NCBI GenBank assembly: GCA_964398195.1 | Contig: CAYNLW010000020.1 | Location: 1 to 20,619 of the forward strand | From: RFPI01 sp964398195 | GTDB taxonomy: Bacteria; Pseudomonadota; Gammaproteobacteria; Burkholderiales; Methylophilaceae | Direction: 5' to 3' | DNA: 20,619 bases | Shown here: positions 7,159-14,770 of the stretch, in pieces | Numbering within the stretch: position 1 is the first letter of the stretch | Layout: each line of letters starts with the position of its first letter | Notes under the pieces: generated by a model | Databases searched by the model: none | Told to the model about the DNA's origin: nothing | Seen by the model: only the letters and a program-made list of their open reading frames with translations | Program-made: the position numbers and the translations under genes

Positions 7159-8970
7159 TTAACGCTTCTTGATATACAAGTCGGTAATGGTGCCCTCTTT
7201 CATTTCCGCTGCCATAGCAACGGTCTCCGATAAGGTGGGGTGTGCGTGTATGCTCAGCCCCATATCATGCGCATCTGCGCCCATCTCTATGGCCAATACC
7301 GCTTCCGCCAATAATTCCCCGGCATTGGTGCCGACGATGCCCGCGCCTATCAAGCGGTGGGTGTTTTTATCAAAGATTAATTTTGTCACCCCTTCGGTGC
7401 GGCCTATGGATAAGGCGCGCCCGCTGGCTGCCCAAGGGAAGCTGGCTTTCTCTATTTCTATGCCCTGCGTCTTGGCTTCGCTTTCGGTCATGCCTGCCCA
7501 AGCCACTTCAGGGTCGGTATAAGCCACCGATGGAATCACCATGGCTTGGAATTCTACTTTTTCGCCAGCGATGACTTCCGCGGCCACTTTGCCCTCGTGG
7601 GTGGCCTTGTGCGCCAACATCGGTTGGCCGACGATATCGCCGATGGCAAAGATATGCGGCACATTGGTACGCATTTGTTTATCCACCGCAATAAAGCCAC
7701 GCTCATCAACCTTGACCCCAGCCAGTTCCGCGCCTATCAAATGCCCATTCGGACGACGGCCGATAGAGACCAACACGCGGTCATACACTTGGCTGTCTGC
7801 AGGCACTTGTTGGTTGCCATTAACACCTTCAAATTTGACATAAATGCCATCGGCTTTAGCTTCTATACTGGCCACTTTGGTATTCAGCATAATCGCCTCA
7901 AAGCGTTTTTCCATGCGTTTATGCAGTGGTCTGACCAAGTCGCGGTCGCAGCCTTGTATCAAGCCATCGGTATATTCCACCACGCTAACTTTGCTGCCTA
8001 GCGCGTCATACACCGTGCCCATTTCAAGACCGATAATGCCGCCGCCTATGACTAATAATTTTTTGGGAATTTCTGCCAGCGCCAATGCGCCAGTCGAGTC
8101 CATAATGCGCTCATCATCAGGCGCACCGGGGAATTTAGCGGCTTGTGAGCCAGCGGCAATAATGGCGTTTTGGAAGCCTATGCGGGTGATTTTTCCATCT
8201 GCGCCAGTCACGCTGATTTGATGCGGCGAAGTAAATTTGCCTATGCCATTCACCACCGTCACCCCGCGCTGTTTGGCCATGCCGGCTAAGCCGCTGGTGA
8301 GCTTGCCCACCACTTCGTTGGCTTTCCAGTCGCGCAGTTGCGCCAATTCAATGTTAGGCGCACCAAAACTTAAGCCATGTTGCGCGCTTTCTTCTGCCTC
8401 GGTAATCACCTTGGCGGTATGCAATAAAGCTTTGGAGGGGATACAGCCAACATTTAAACAAACCCCACCCAAGGTGGCATAACGCTCAATCAATACCACT
8501 TGTTTGCCTAAGTCAGCGGCTCTAAAGGCGGCGGTATAGCCACCAGGACCTGAGCCCAACACCACCACTTCACATTCGATATCATGATTGCCTGCGCCCT
8601 CAGATACTGGGGCGGCAGAGGCCGCTTGGCTAGCAGCCGAGCTTGCCGCAGCAGCGGGCTTGCTGTCAGTGGCTGCGGAGCTAGTCGGCGCTGCGGCTTG
8701 CGCAGGCTGATCTGTGCTGGCCTCAGTTGCGCTACTTTCTAAAGTCAAAATCAAGCTGCCTTTGCTGACCTTGTCGCCCACTTTTAGCATCACTTGTTTG
8801 ACCACCCCAGCTTGTGCGCTAGGAATATCCATAGAGGCTTTATCCGATTCAACGGTAATCAAACTATCTTCTTTGGCCACCGTATCACCCGGTTTCACCA
8901 ACACCTCAATTACATCTACGCTATCAAAGTTTCCAATATCGGGAACCAATACATCGACAAGCTGAGCCAT
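7159..8970 (-). CDS. lpdA: Dihydrolipoamide dehydrogenase (E3) with N-terminal lipoyl domain
   Basis: FAD-dependent E3 (603 aa) that reoxidises dihydrolipoamide and reduces NAD+. An N-terminal lipoyl domain (1-79, lipoyl Lys44 in ESDKASMD) and an Ala/Ser-rich linker (80-130) precede the flavoprotein part. That part has the FAD motif GSGPGG (139-144), the redox disulfide Cys171/Cys176 (GGVCLNVGCIPSK) and the C-terminal catalytic pair His577/Glu582 (AHPTLSE). I chose the ATG at 8970: it follows AAGG at five bases, whereas the upstream in-frame TTG at 8982 overlaps that site. The lipoyl domain is nearly identical to that of AceF here, which ties this E3 to PDH. E3 proteins with a lipoyl domain are known in Neisseria and other betaproteobacteria. 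It is separated from aceEF by the peptidase gene, so it needs its own promoter; TAAAAT at 9009-9004 is a possible -10 with no convincing -35. Confidence 0.97.
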   Translation of the reverse strand: MAQLVDVLVPDIGNFDSVDVIEVLVKPGDTVAKEDSLITVESDKASMDIPSAQAGVVKQVMLKVGDKVSKGSLILTLESSATEASTDQPAQAAAPTSSAATDSKPAAAASSAASQAASAAPVSEGAGNHDIECEVVVLGSGPGGYTAAFRAADLGKQVVLIERYATLGGVCLNVGCIPSKALLHTAKVITEAEESAQHGLSFGAPNIELAQLRDWKANEVVGKLTSGLAGMAKQRGVTVVNGIGKFTSPHQISVTGADGKITRIGFQNAIIAAGSQAAKFPGAPDDERIMDSTGALALAEIPKKLLVIGGGIIGLEMGTVYDALGSKVSVVEYTDGLIQGCDRDLVRPLHKRMEKRFEAIMLNTKVASIEAKADGIYVKFEGVNGNQQVPADSQVYDRVLVSIGRRPNGHLIGAELAGVKVDERGFIAVDKQMRTNVPHIFAIGDIVGQPMLAHKATHEGKVAAEVIAGEKVEFQAMVIPSVAYTDPEVAWAGMTESEAKTQGIEIEKASFPWAASGRALSIGRTEGVTKLIFDKNTHRLIGAGIVGTNAGELLAEAVLAIEMGADAHDMGLSIHAHPTLSETVAMAAEMKEGTITDLYIKKR

Positions 8971-9054
8971 AGCTACCTTCAAATCTAAATCAAAAAGACG
9001 GCTATTTTAACATTATTCAAGCCGCGCCTATTGCTTGTTAGATATCCTGCGCGA

Positions 9055-9070
9055 GGGCATGGCATTGCCC
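9055..9070. repeat. Small inverted repeat in the lpdA/birA divergent region
   Basis: GGGCA (9055-9059) and TGCCC (9066-9070) flank TGGCAT, and on the + strand a short T-run (CTTTTTG) follows. It looks like a weak terminator but lies between two divergently transcribed genes, so it ends no gene I can see. It might be an operator or mean nothing. Confidence 0.3.
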
Positions 9071-9087
9071 ACCTTTTTGTTTAGCGC

Positions 9088-9118
9088 TTGTCGGCAAATA
9101 GGCCGGCCGTGCTACACT
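9088..9118 (+). promoter_or_regulatory. Candidate extended -10 promoter for birA
   Basis: TACACT (9113-9118) is preceded by TG plus one base (TGCTACACT), an extended -10, with TTGTCG (9088-9093) as a poorly spaced -35 (19 bp). The predicted start of transcription falls within two or so bases of the birA ATG at 9127, which would make the mRNA leaderless or nearly so. The palindrome GGCCGGCC lies within the spacer. Confidence 0.45.
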
Positions 9119-9126
9119 CCAGCCCT

Positions 9127-10131
9127 ATGAATCATCCCTTAAGTTTTCCTATTTTGCGCCTATTGGCAGACGGCAAATTCCATTCTGGGGAAGCCATTGC
9201 CACGCATTTTAAAGTCACACGCACTACCGTATGGCACGCGATACAAGCGGTGCAAAAGCTGGGGGTGGAAGTATTTTGTGTGCGAGGCAAAGGCTATAGG
9301 CTGCCGCAAGCGATACGCTTATTAGACGACGCCGCTATTTTGCAGTCTATAGGCCCAGAGCGCGCTTGGTTTCATTTGCAAGTGCATGACAGCCTGCCTT
9401 CTACCAATAGTTTTTTAATGCAAGTGGCGCATCCCAATATGAGCCAAGCCGCACCTCACGCGACTTGTGTGGTGGCGCAACTGCAAACTGCAGGCAAGGG
9501 CAGACGCGGGCGCGAGTGGCAATCTGCGCTGGGCGCTAGCCTGACCTTTTCTTTGTTATGGCGCTTTCAATGTGGCGCGGCCGCCTTATCCGGACTGAGC
9601 TTGGCGATAGGGGTAGGGATAATCCGCGCTTTGCATAGTTTGGGCTTACCCCACGCACAGTTGAAATGGCCTAACGATGTATTGGTGATGCAGGACAATC
9701 AAGCAAGCAAATTGGCCGGCATCTTGATTGAGCTGCAAGGCGATATGGAAGGCCCTAGCGCGGCGGTTATCGGCATAGGCTTGAATATGCAGTTGCCCGA
9801 GGCGGTGAAACGGCAAATCGACCAACCGGTGATAGACCTGTATAGCTTGCTAGGCTCGCAGATGGATCCCAATCAAGTGCTAGGCCGTTTATTGCAACAT
9901 CTGTCGCAAGTGCTGGCCACCTTTGAACAGCACGGCTTTGTCGCCTTACGCGATGAGTGGTTGCAGCATCATGCCTTGCAGCAAAAAGCGGTGCGTATAT
10001 TTATGCCCGATGGTCGCGAGCAATTAGCGCAGGTCACCGGTGTGGCGGATGACGGCATCTTGCTGGTGCAAACCGCGCAAGGTGAACAGCGCTTGGCAGC
10101 GGGGGAAATTAGTTTGCGAGTGCAGCCATGA
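9127..10131 (+). CDS. birA: Biotin--[acetyl-CoA carboxylase] ligase / biotin operon repressor
   Basis: A 334-aa bifunctional BirA. An N-terminal winged helix (about residues 5-60, with VTRTTVWHAIQAVQKLGV as the recognition region) is followed by the biotin ligase domain. Ligase motifs are the biotinyl-AMP loop GKGRRGREW, LKWPNDVLV with its catalytic Lys, and KLAGILIEL. It activates biotin with ATP, transfers it to the carrier subunit of acetyl-CoA carboxylase, and in its full-length form can repress biotin genes. I start it at ATG 9127 rather than the in-frame TTG at 9088: the homology begins here, and a TACACT -10 lies between the two codons. No Shine-Dalgarno sequence is visible. The stop overlaps the coaX start in ATGA. 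The DNA-binding domain suggests regulation, but no biotin-synthesis genes are in this window. Confidence 0.95.
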   Translation: MNHPLSFPILRLLADGKFHSGEAIATHFKVTRTTVWHAIQAVQKLGVEVFCVRGKGYRLPQAIRLLDDAAILQSIGPERAWFHLQVHDSLPSTNSFLMQVAHPNMSQAAPHATCVVAQLQTAGKGRRGREWQSALGASLTFSLLWRFQCGAAALSGLSLAIGVGIIRALHSLGLPHAQLKWPNDVLVMQDNQASKLAGILIELQGDMEGPSAAVIGIGLNMQLPEAVKRQIDQPVIDLYSLLGSQMDPNQVLGRLLQHLSQVLATFEQHGFVALRDEWLQHHALQQKAVRIFMPDGREQLAQVTGVADDGILLVQTAQGEQRLAAGEISLRVQP

Positions 10132-10925
10132 ATGGTCAAACTAAATTAGTTATCGATATCGGCAATCGCCGCGCCAAATGGGTGTTAATGGCCAGCGCTG
10201 AACAGATACTGCAACAAGGCGCCATCGAATTAAGCCAGTTGGCTGCCAGCGAACCAGCCGTGCAAAGCCTGCTATCAGCCGCTCAGCATAGCCAAGCCAT
10301 CGTCATCGCTAGCGTGGCAGATGCAGCCATCAATCAACAGTTGCAAGCCCTATTAGCTCCCACACAACAGCCTATACATCAACTGACCATGGCCGCGCTC
10401 AGCCAGCAAGCATGCGCCTTGCGCAACGCCTATCAAACGCCGACTCAGCTAGGCATAGACCGCTGGTGTGGCGCCTATGCGGCATGGCATTTGGCACAAC
10501 AGGATTGCTTAATCGTCAATGCGGGTAGCGCTTTGACGGTGGATGCCATCCATCAACACACTTATCTAGGCGGCATTATTTGTCCAGGCTTGGCTTTGCA
10601 ACAACAAGCATTGGCGCAGCTGGCATTTCAAAAGCAGACCGCGCAGGGCAACCCTAGTAAAACCGAAGTGGCGGCATGGGCGGGCAGCTGGCAAGCCTTT
10701 CCCAACAACTCGCAAGACGCTTGCTACAACGGTGTGCTACGCGGCATGACAGGCGCCATCCAACAGCAATATGCTTTATTACAACAACGCGCCGGCGCAG
10801 CGCCTATCTGTTATCTCACTGGCGGTGACGCACCTGTGCTAGCGCCTTTGCTAGAGGCGCAGGGGATTAAGCTAATGCATGAGGCAAATTTGCTGTTAAA
10901 AGGAATTTATTTATTCGCCAGCTAG
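10128..10925 (+). CDS. coaX: Type III pantothenate kinase
   Basis: A 265-residue kinase of the ASKHA fold that phosphorylates pantothenate, the first step of CoA synthesis. Visible motifs are the phosphate loop DIGNRRAKW (Asp10, Asn13), the pantothenate/dimer motif GIDRW (109-113), the second phosphate motif NAGSALTVDAI (131-141), GGIICPGL (148-155) and a late TGGDAP. Type III kinases are not feedback-inhibited by CoA and need a monovalent cation (family knowledge). Its ATG overlaps the birA stop by four bases, so translation is probably coupled. In Neisseria the two activities are fused in one protein; here they are separate but touching. The second phosphate motif begins with Asn instead of the Asp of many relatives, a position that varies in betaproteobacteria. 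Confidence 0.93.
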   Translation: MNGQTKLVIDIGNRRAKWVLMASAEQILQQGAIELSQLAASEPAVQSLLSAAQHSQAIVIASVADAAINQQLQALLAPTQQPIHQLTMAALSQQACALRNAYQTPTQLGIDRWCGAYAAWHLAQQDCLIVNAGSALTVDAIHQHTYLGGIICPGLALQQQALAQLAFQKQTAQGNPSKTEVAAWAGSWQAFPNNSQDACYNGVLRGMTGAIQQQYALLQQRAGAAPICYLTGGDAPVLAPLLEAQGIKLMHEANLLLKGIYLFAS

Positions 10926-10953
10926 TCTGATTCATTCAACAATAAATGCCACG

Positions 10954-11003
10954 CACGGCGGACTGTTAGCCACGGCAGACTGTTTACCACGGCAAATTAA
11001 ATC
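10954..11003. repeat. Three CACGGC repeats with exact 17-bp period
   Basis: CACGGCGGACTGTTAG starts at 10954, CACGGCAGACTGTTTA at 10971 and CACGGCAAATTAAATC at 10988. The first two copies agree in 13 of 16 positions; the third keeps CACGGC and then diverges. They lie in the 165-bp region between coaX and the TonB receptor gene, about 90-135 bases before its start. They could be binding sites for a regulator or a decaying duplication. Confidence 0.55.
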
Positions 11004-11090
11004 ACCATCAATTACATCAGCAGAACAAGTTAACTTGCAAAATAGCCAAGTTTTTACATACCAAGTGTTGTATTTAAGGACGATATATTT

Positions 11091-13178
11091 GTGCGATATA
11101 GCTTAGCCATTCTTATCACGCTAGCCCATGCCTTGGCGCTGGCTGAGCCTGCGCCCATCAAAACCGATGCGATCGATATACGCGAAAGCAGCAGCACCAG
11201 TCAGCAGCTCAATGCATACACACAAAAAGTGGTGATAGACCGCCAGCAAATCGACAATATGGGGGTGATGACGGTAGGCGATGTATTGGGCAAATTGCCC
11301 GGTATTGAGTCATTTAATGGCGGCCAGCGGGCGCGTGGCATGTCGCGTGATTCAGTGCAGATGTTGGTCGATGGCGAGCGGCAGTCCGGCGGTGGAATGG
11401 GACCTTTGTCGCGCTTGCCGGCCAGTGAAATTGAACGGGTGGAAATCGTGCGTGGCAACTCTGCCGAGTTCGGCGGCTCCTCGGCGATCACCGTTAATGT
11501 GGTGCTAAAAAATGCGCTGAGTGCGCAACCCAGCGAATACAAAGTCGGCTTGGGGGTGCGCCGCGATGAGCCTAACTACCAAATCAGCTATACCCTGAAT
11601 GGCAGTCGCGATGGCTTGCCTAGCGACAGCAAATTGTCTTGGTCTTTGCCGTTTACTTTATATACCAGCCGCACACCGATTAATACTTGGCAATATCGCG
11701 ACAGCTCTAGACCAGATTTTACTTGGCTGGAGCGTAGCGATGGGGTGGCTAGCTTGGCGCATTTTGGGGTAAGCCCCAAGCTGACATGGAAATCTGGGCG
11801 CGATAGCGTCACCCTGCTGCCTATGATTTTTTATGGTCCTAGTCAGCGCGATAGCGAGGCCGAGATTTTGTCTAGCCCACGCAGCGCTAGTTTTAGAAGG
11901 CTGAATGAAGATGTGTATAGCCGAATCATGCGGTTGCGCATCAATACTGAAAAATTTATCGGCGAAAGCAAAATCTCTGGTCGCCTTTCCTATAACCATA
12001 GGTTAAATGACACCGATACTTCACGTTTTTCTGATGAGCCACTAGGCAATGTGTTTAATCGCTTTAGCCATATCAACCGCGAATACGAAAATAATTTCGC
12101 GCTGCGTTTAGACCACCCCATAGATAGCCATTATCTTTCCATATCCGCCGAGATCAACGATTTGCGCCGCCATGATGAGCAGAGCGCTGGCGGCTTGGCG
12201 CTTAATCTAGGCAACAACAGTGCGCAGTCACGCGAAAATATTTTGTGGCTGCAAGACGCATGGAATATTAACGACAGCAGCGCGCTCACCACCGGTTTGC
12301 GCTTTGAGCAAATCAAATTAAATGCCACTGGTTTAAATACCACTGCCTCTAGCAATCAAACTTCTGCGCTCTTGCCCTCGCTAGCATTTCGCTGGCAACC
12401 CAATCCTAGCTATGTGTTACGCAGCTCTGTGGGGGCGGGTTTAAAAGCGCCTAAGTTAAACGAAATCACCAATGCCGCCGCGCTCAGCGTGGCATTAAAC
12501 ACCCCGCTAGATGCCGATATTCGCGGCAATCCCAATCTTAAGCCAGAGCGTAATGTCAATTTAGAGCTGGCTTTGGAGCGCTATTTTGCCGATAAAGCCA
12601 GCGTGTTATCGGCCAATGTGTATGTGCGTGCCACCGAAAATTTCACCGAGCGGATTATTGCGCTAGAGGGCAATCGTTGGGTGGATAGGCCACAGAATGT
12701 GGGCGATAGCCTGCATTGGGGGATAGAGCTGGACGCTAAACTCAAGACCGATGAGTGGGCTTGGCGCGGCGGTACTTTACGCTCGCATTTACTGATTCCG
12801 CGCAACCGCGTTGAGGATGATCGTTTGGGCGTGACCCGTCGTGCCAAAGAGACACCGGTATATACCTTGACGCTGGGCTGGGACCAAAATATTCCGCAAT
12901 GGAAATCTAGTATGGGAGTAGATGTACAGATTTTTGGTCGCAGTGAAACCGCTTTGCCTGACGAGCAATATGCGTTTAGCAAAGCGCGTACTTTGTTAGA
13001 TGCTTATTTTGTCTATCAAATCGAGCCGCAGCTGAAATTGCGCGTAGTGGGCAGAAATTTATTGGCCGAAGACACGCTCAATCGCAGCCGCTTTTTGTCG
13101 GGCGTGGAGCAATGGCAATACAGACTGAACGACTATCAATATCCTAGTTTGATGGTATTTTTAGAGGGGACGCTGTAG
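11091..13178 (+). CDS. TonB-dependent outer membrane receptor, ligand unknown
   Basis: A 695-residue outer-membrane beta-barrel transporter. The start is GTG at 11091 with AAGGA about ten bases upstream. Residues 1-18 form a signal peptide ending in ALALA before EPAP. The plug domain (roughly 40-140) shows the family pattern IDNMGVMTVGDVLGKLPGI, then a VDGER segment and ERVEIVRGNSAEFGGSSA, as in siderophore-type receptors. DAIDIRES near the mature N-terminus may serve as the TonB box. The rest alternates like barrel strands and holds the late NPNLKPERN motif typical of the family. The chain ends in VFLEGTL instead of the usual terminal aromatic residue. It stands alone: no TonB, ABC transporter, Fur-like box or sigma/anti-sigma pair is nearby, so iron is a guess. 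It converges on cysE with a 22-bp gap. Confidence 0.9.
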   Translation: MRYSLAILITLAHALALAEPAPIKTDAIDIRESSSTSQQLNAYTQKVVIDRQQIDNMGVMTVGDVLGKLPGIESFNGGQRARGMSRDSVQMLVDGERQSGGGMGPLSRLPASEIERVEIVRGNSAEFGGSSAITVNVVLKNALSAQPSEYKVGLGVRRDEPNYQISYTLNGSRDGLPSDSKLSWSLPFTLYTSRTPINTWQYRDSSRPDFTWLERSDGVASLAHFGVSPKLTWKSGRDSVTLLPMIFYGPSQRDSEAEILSSPRSASFRRLNEDVYSRIMRLRINTEKFIGESKISGRLSYNHRLNDTDTSRFSDEPLGNVFNRFSHINREYENNFALRLDHPIDSHYLSISAEINDLRRHDEQSAGGLALNLGNNSAQSRENILWLQDAWNINDSSALTTGLRFEQIKLNATGLNTTASSNQTSALLPSLAFRWQPNPSYVLRSSVGAGLKAPKLNEITNAAALSVALNTPLDADIRGNPNLKPERNVNLELALERYFADKASVLSANVYVRATENFTERIIALEGNRWVDRPQNVGDSLHWGIELDAKLKTDEWAWRGGTLRSHLLIPRNRVEDDRLGVTRRAKETPVYTLTLGWDQNIPQWKSSMGVDVQIFGRSETALPDEQYAFSKARTLLDAYFVYQIEPQLKLRVVGRNLLAEDTLNRSRFLSGVEQWQYRLNDYQYPSLMVFLEGTL

Positions 13179-13200
13179 TTTGCTTGGATGTAAAGTCTGA

Positions 13201-13947
13201 CTAGATTTTATTAAACGTATCCACATCAAACGCTTTACCCACTTCCGCGTCGGCGTCCACATCAGCCCCCAGCTTATTCAACTGTTGCATCACTTCTTGT
13301 AGCTTAGCGTCTTGCGCGATAGCGTGGTCTAGCAAAGCGTGTATGGCTTTAGACATAGGATCATTTTCATTATCGCTGACCGCATAAGCACTAAAGCCAA
13401 TTTTCTCTGCCATCTGGTCGCGTTGTTGCTGCTGCGCTTGTTCCACAATACGCGCAGGAATCCCCACCGCCGTGGCGCCTTGTGGCACGTCTTTCACCAC
13501 CACCGCGTTAGAGCCGATTTTGGCGCCTGCGCCCACCGTAATCGGTCCCAAGATTTTCGCCCCAGCGCCCACCACCACATTAGCTTCTAGCGTAGGGTGA
13601 CGTTTGCCTTTATTCCATGAAGTGCCGCCCAAAGTGACGCCGTGATACAGCGTGCAGTCATCGCCTATGATGGCCGTTTCGCCTATCACCACGCCCATGC
13701 CGTGGTCGATAAAGACACGGCGACCTATTTGTGCGCCGGGGTGAATTTCTATGCCAGTCAGCCAACGAGCTAGATGCGAAACAAAGCGCGCTAACCAATA
13801 GCAATGCCAGCGCCACAAGCGATGGGCGAGGCGATGGATAAGCAAGGCATGCAAACCGGGGTAGGTGGTTAATACCTCCCAGTAAGTTCTTGCGGCTGGA
13901 TCGCGCTCGAATACCACGGCGATGTCCTGTCTCAACTTATTTAGCAT
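13201..13947 (-). CDS. cysE: Serine O-acetyltransferase
   Basis: Cytoplasmic enzyme (248 aa from the chosen start) that makes O-acetylserine from serine and acetyl-CoA, the entry step of cysteine synthesis. A helical N-terminal part (1-65) precedes the left-handed beta-helix of hexapeptide repeats (about 66-170). Catalytic residues are Asp81-His82 (IDHGMG) and His117 (KRHPTL), equivalent to Asp157-His158 and His193 in E. coli. The protein ends in Ile, the residue family members insert into cysteine synthase CysK, so complex formation is plausible. I start at ATG 13947: GAGG lies five bases upstream, while the GTG at 13953 is too close to that site. The ribosome-binding site overlaps the trmJ stop, suggesting coupled translation. 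The C-terminal tail beyond residue 175 is acidic and not recognised. Confidence 0.95.
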   Translation of the reverse strand: MLNKLRQDIAVVFERDPAARTYWEVLTTYPGLHALLIHRLAHRLWRWHCYWLARFVSHLARWLTGIEIHPGAQIGRRVFIDHGMGVVIGETAIIGDDCTLYHGVTLGGTSWNKGKRHPTLEANVVVGAGAKILGPITVGAGAKIGSNAVVVKDVPQGATAVGIPARIVEQAQQQQRDQMAEKIGFSAYAVSDNENDPMSKAIHALLDHAIAQDAKLQEVMQQLNKLGADVDADAEVGKAFDVDTFNKI

Positions 13948-13955
13948 AGCCACCT

Positions 13956-14681
13956 CTATTTTTGCTGATGGTTTAACGGGTTTTGCGTCAGTTTTAATAT
14001 ACCACGCAGCATATCCAATTCCTCTTTTTCCAAACTGGCGCGCGCATAGATGCGCCGCATTCGGGTCATCAAGCGGCGTGGCGCTTGTGGGTTAAGGAAA
14101 CCGATATGCAATAACGTTTGTTCTAGATGACGATAGAAATCTTCCATCTCATCGTTAGTCGCCAACAGCGGCATCTCGCCCTGCGGCAACTGGCCGCCCA
14201 GACTGGCCATGCGCAATTCATAGCACATCACTTGCACCGCCGCTGCCACATTCAGCGAAGAACAGTCTGGGTTGGTGGGAATCATGGCCAATAACTGACA
14301 CAGGTCCAACTCGCGATTGCTCAAGCCACTCATCTCATTGCCGAAAACCAAGGCCACCGATTGCTGCTGTGCTGCTAGCGCTGCGGCGCGGGTGGCGGCT
14401 TCACGCACATCAACTAATGGATGTGATAACTCGCGCCGCCGCGCGCTTAGCCCGATAGCTAAGGCACAGCCATGCAAGGCCTGATCCAAGCTGTCGCAAC
14501 AAATGGCGCGTGCCAACACATCGTCGGCATTGCTGGCCATGGCAGTGGCTTCGGGGGCGGGAAAGTGTTTGGGTTGCACTAAATACAGTTGTTCTATCCC
14601 CATGGTTTTCATGGCGCGCGCGGCGGCACCAATATTGCCGGGGTGACTGGTATTACTCATGACGATACGAAAATGTTGCAC
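13956..14681 (-). CDS. trmJ: tRNA (cytidine/uridine-2'-O-)-methyltransferase TrmJ
   Basis: A 241-residue SPOUT methyltransferase that methylates the ribose of position 32 in the tRNA anticodon loop using S-adenosylmethionine. The start FRIVMSNTSHPGNIGAAARA matches the TrmJ N-terminus, and the knotted cofactor site shows LVFGNEMSGLSNREL and IPTNPDCSSLNVAAAVQ. The start is GTG at 14681 with AGG seven bases upstream; the next in-frame ATG (14660) would cut into the conserved first strand. It is followed after eight bases by cysE, and the arrangement divergent from suhB is also found in E. coli. A C-terminal helical extension (about 165-241) is usual for this family. Confidence 0.94.
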   Translation of the reverse strand: MQHFRIVMSNTSHPGNIGAAARAMKTMGIEQLYLVQPKHFPAPEATAMASNADDVLARAICCDSLDQALHGCALAIGLSARRRELSHPLVDVREAATRAAALAAQQQSVALVFGNEMSGLSNRELDLCQLLAMIPTNPDCSSLNVAAAVQVMCYELRMASLGGQLPQGEMPLLATNDEMEDFYRHLEQTLLHIGFLNPQAPRRLMTRMRRIYARASLEKEELDMLRGILKLTQNPLNHQQK

Positions 14682-14721
14682 AGTGTGACCTAATTAGTTT
14701 TGGCGAGTGGGGCGTAACGCT

Positions 14722-14738
14722 ATAAAATACTATTTTAT
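14722..14738. repeat. 17-bp AT-rich perfect palindrome upstream of trmJ
   Basis: ATAAAATA (14722-14729), a central C, and TATTTTAT (14731-14738) form a perfect inverted repeat 41-57 bases before the trmJ start. Either arm can be read as a -10-like sequence, so it may be an overlapping divergent promoter core or an operator. It has no G or C apart from the centre. Confidence 0.45.
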
Positions 14739-14770
14739 CAGTTATTCCCGCTCTTTAATCCCAGACCGAC

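Noticed and set aside
7546..8001. Open frame of 151 codons on the + strand inside lpdA, and a similar one at 2020-2370 inside aceF
   Set aside because: Both are shadows of well-supported enzymes on the other strand, with no protein-family features.
9088..9126. TTG at 9088 as the birA start
   Set aside because: The added 13 residues carry no family similarity, no ribosome-binding site precedes it, and a TACACT -10 lies inside the stretch.
10926..11090. Fur box before the TonB receptor gene
   Set aside because: No stretch resembles the GATAATGATAATCATTATC consensus well enough by eye.
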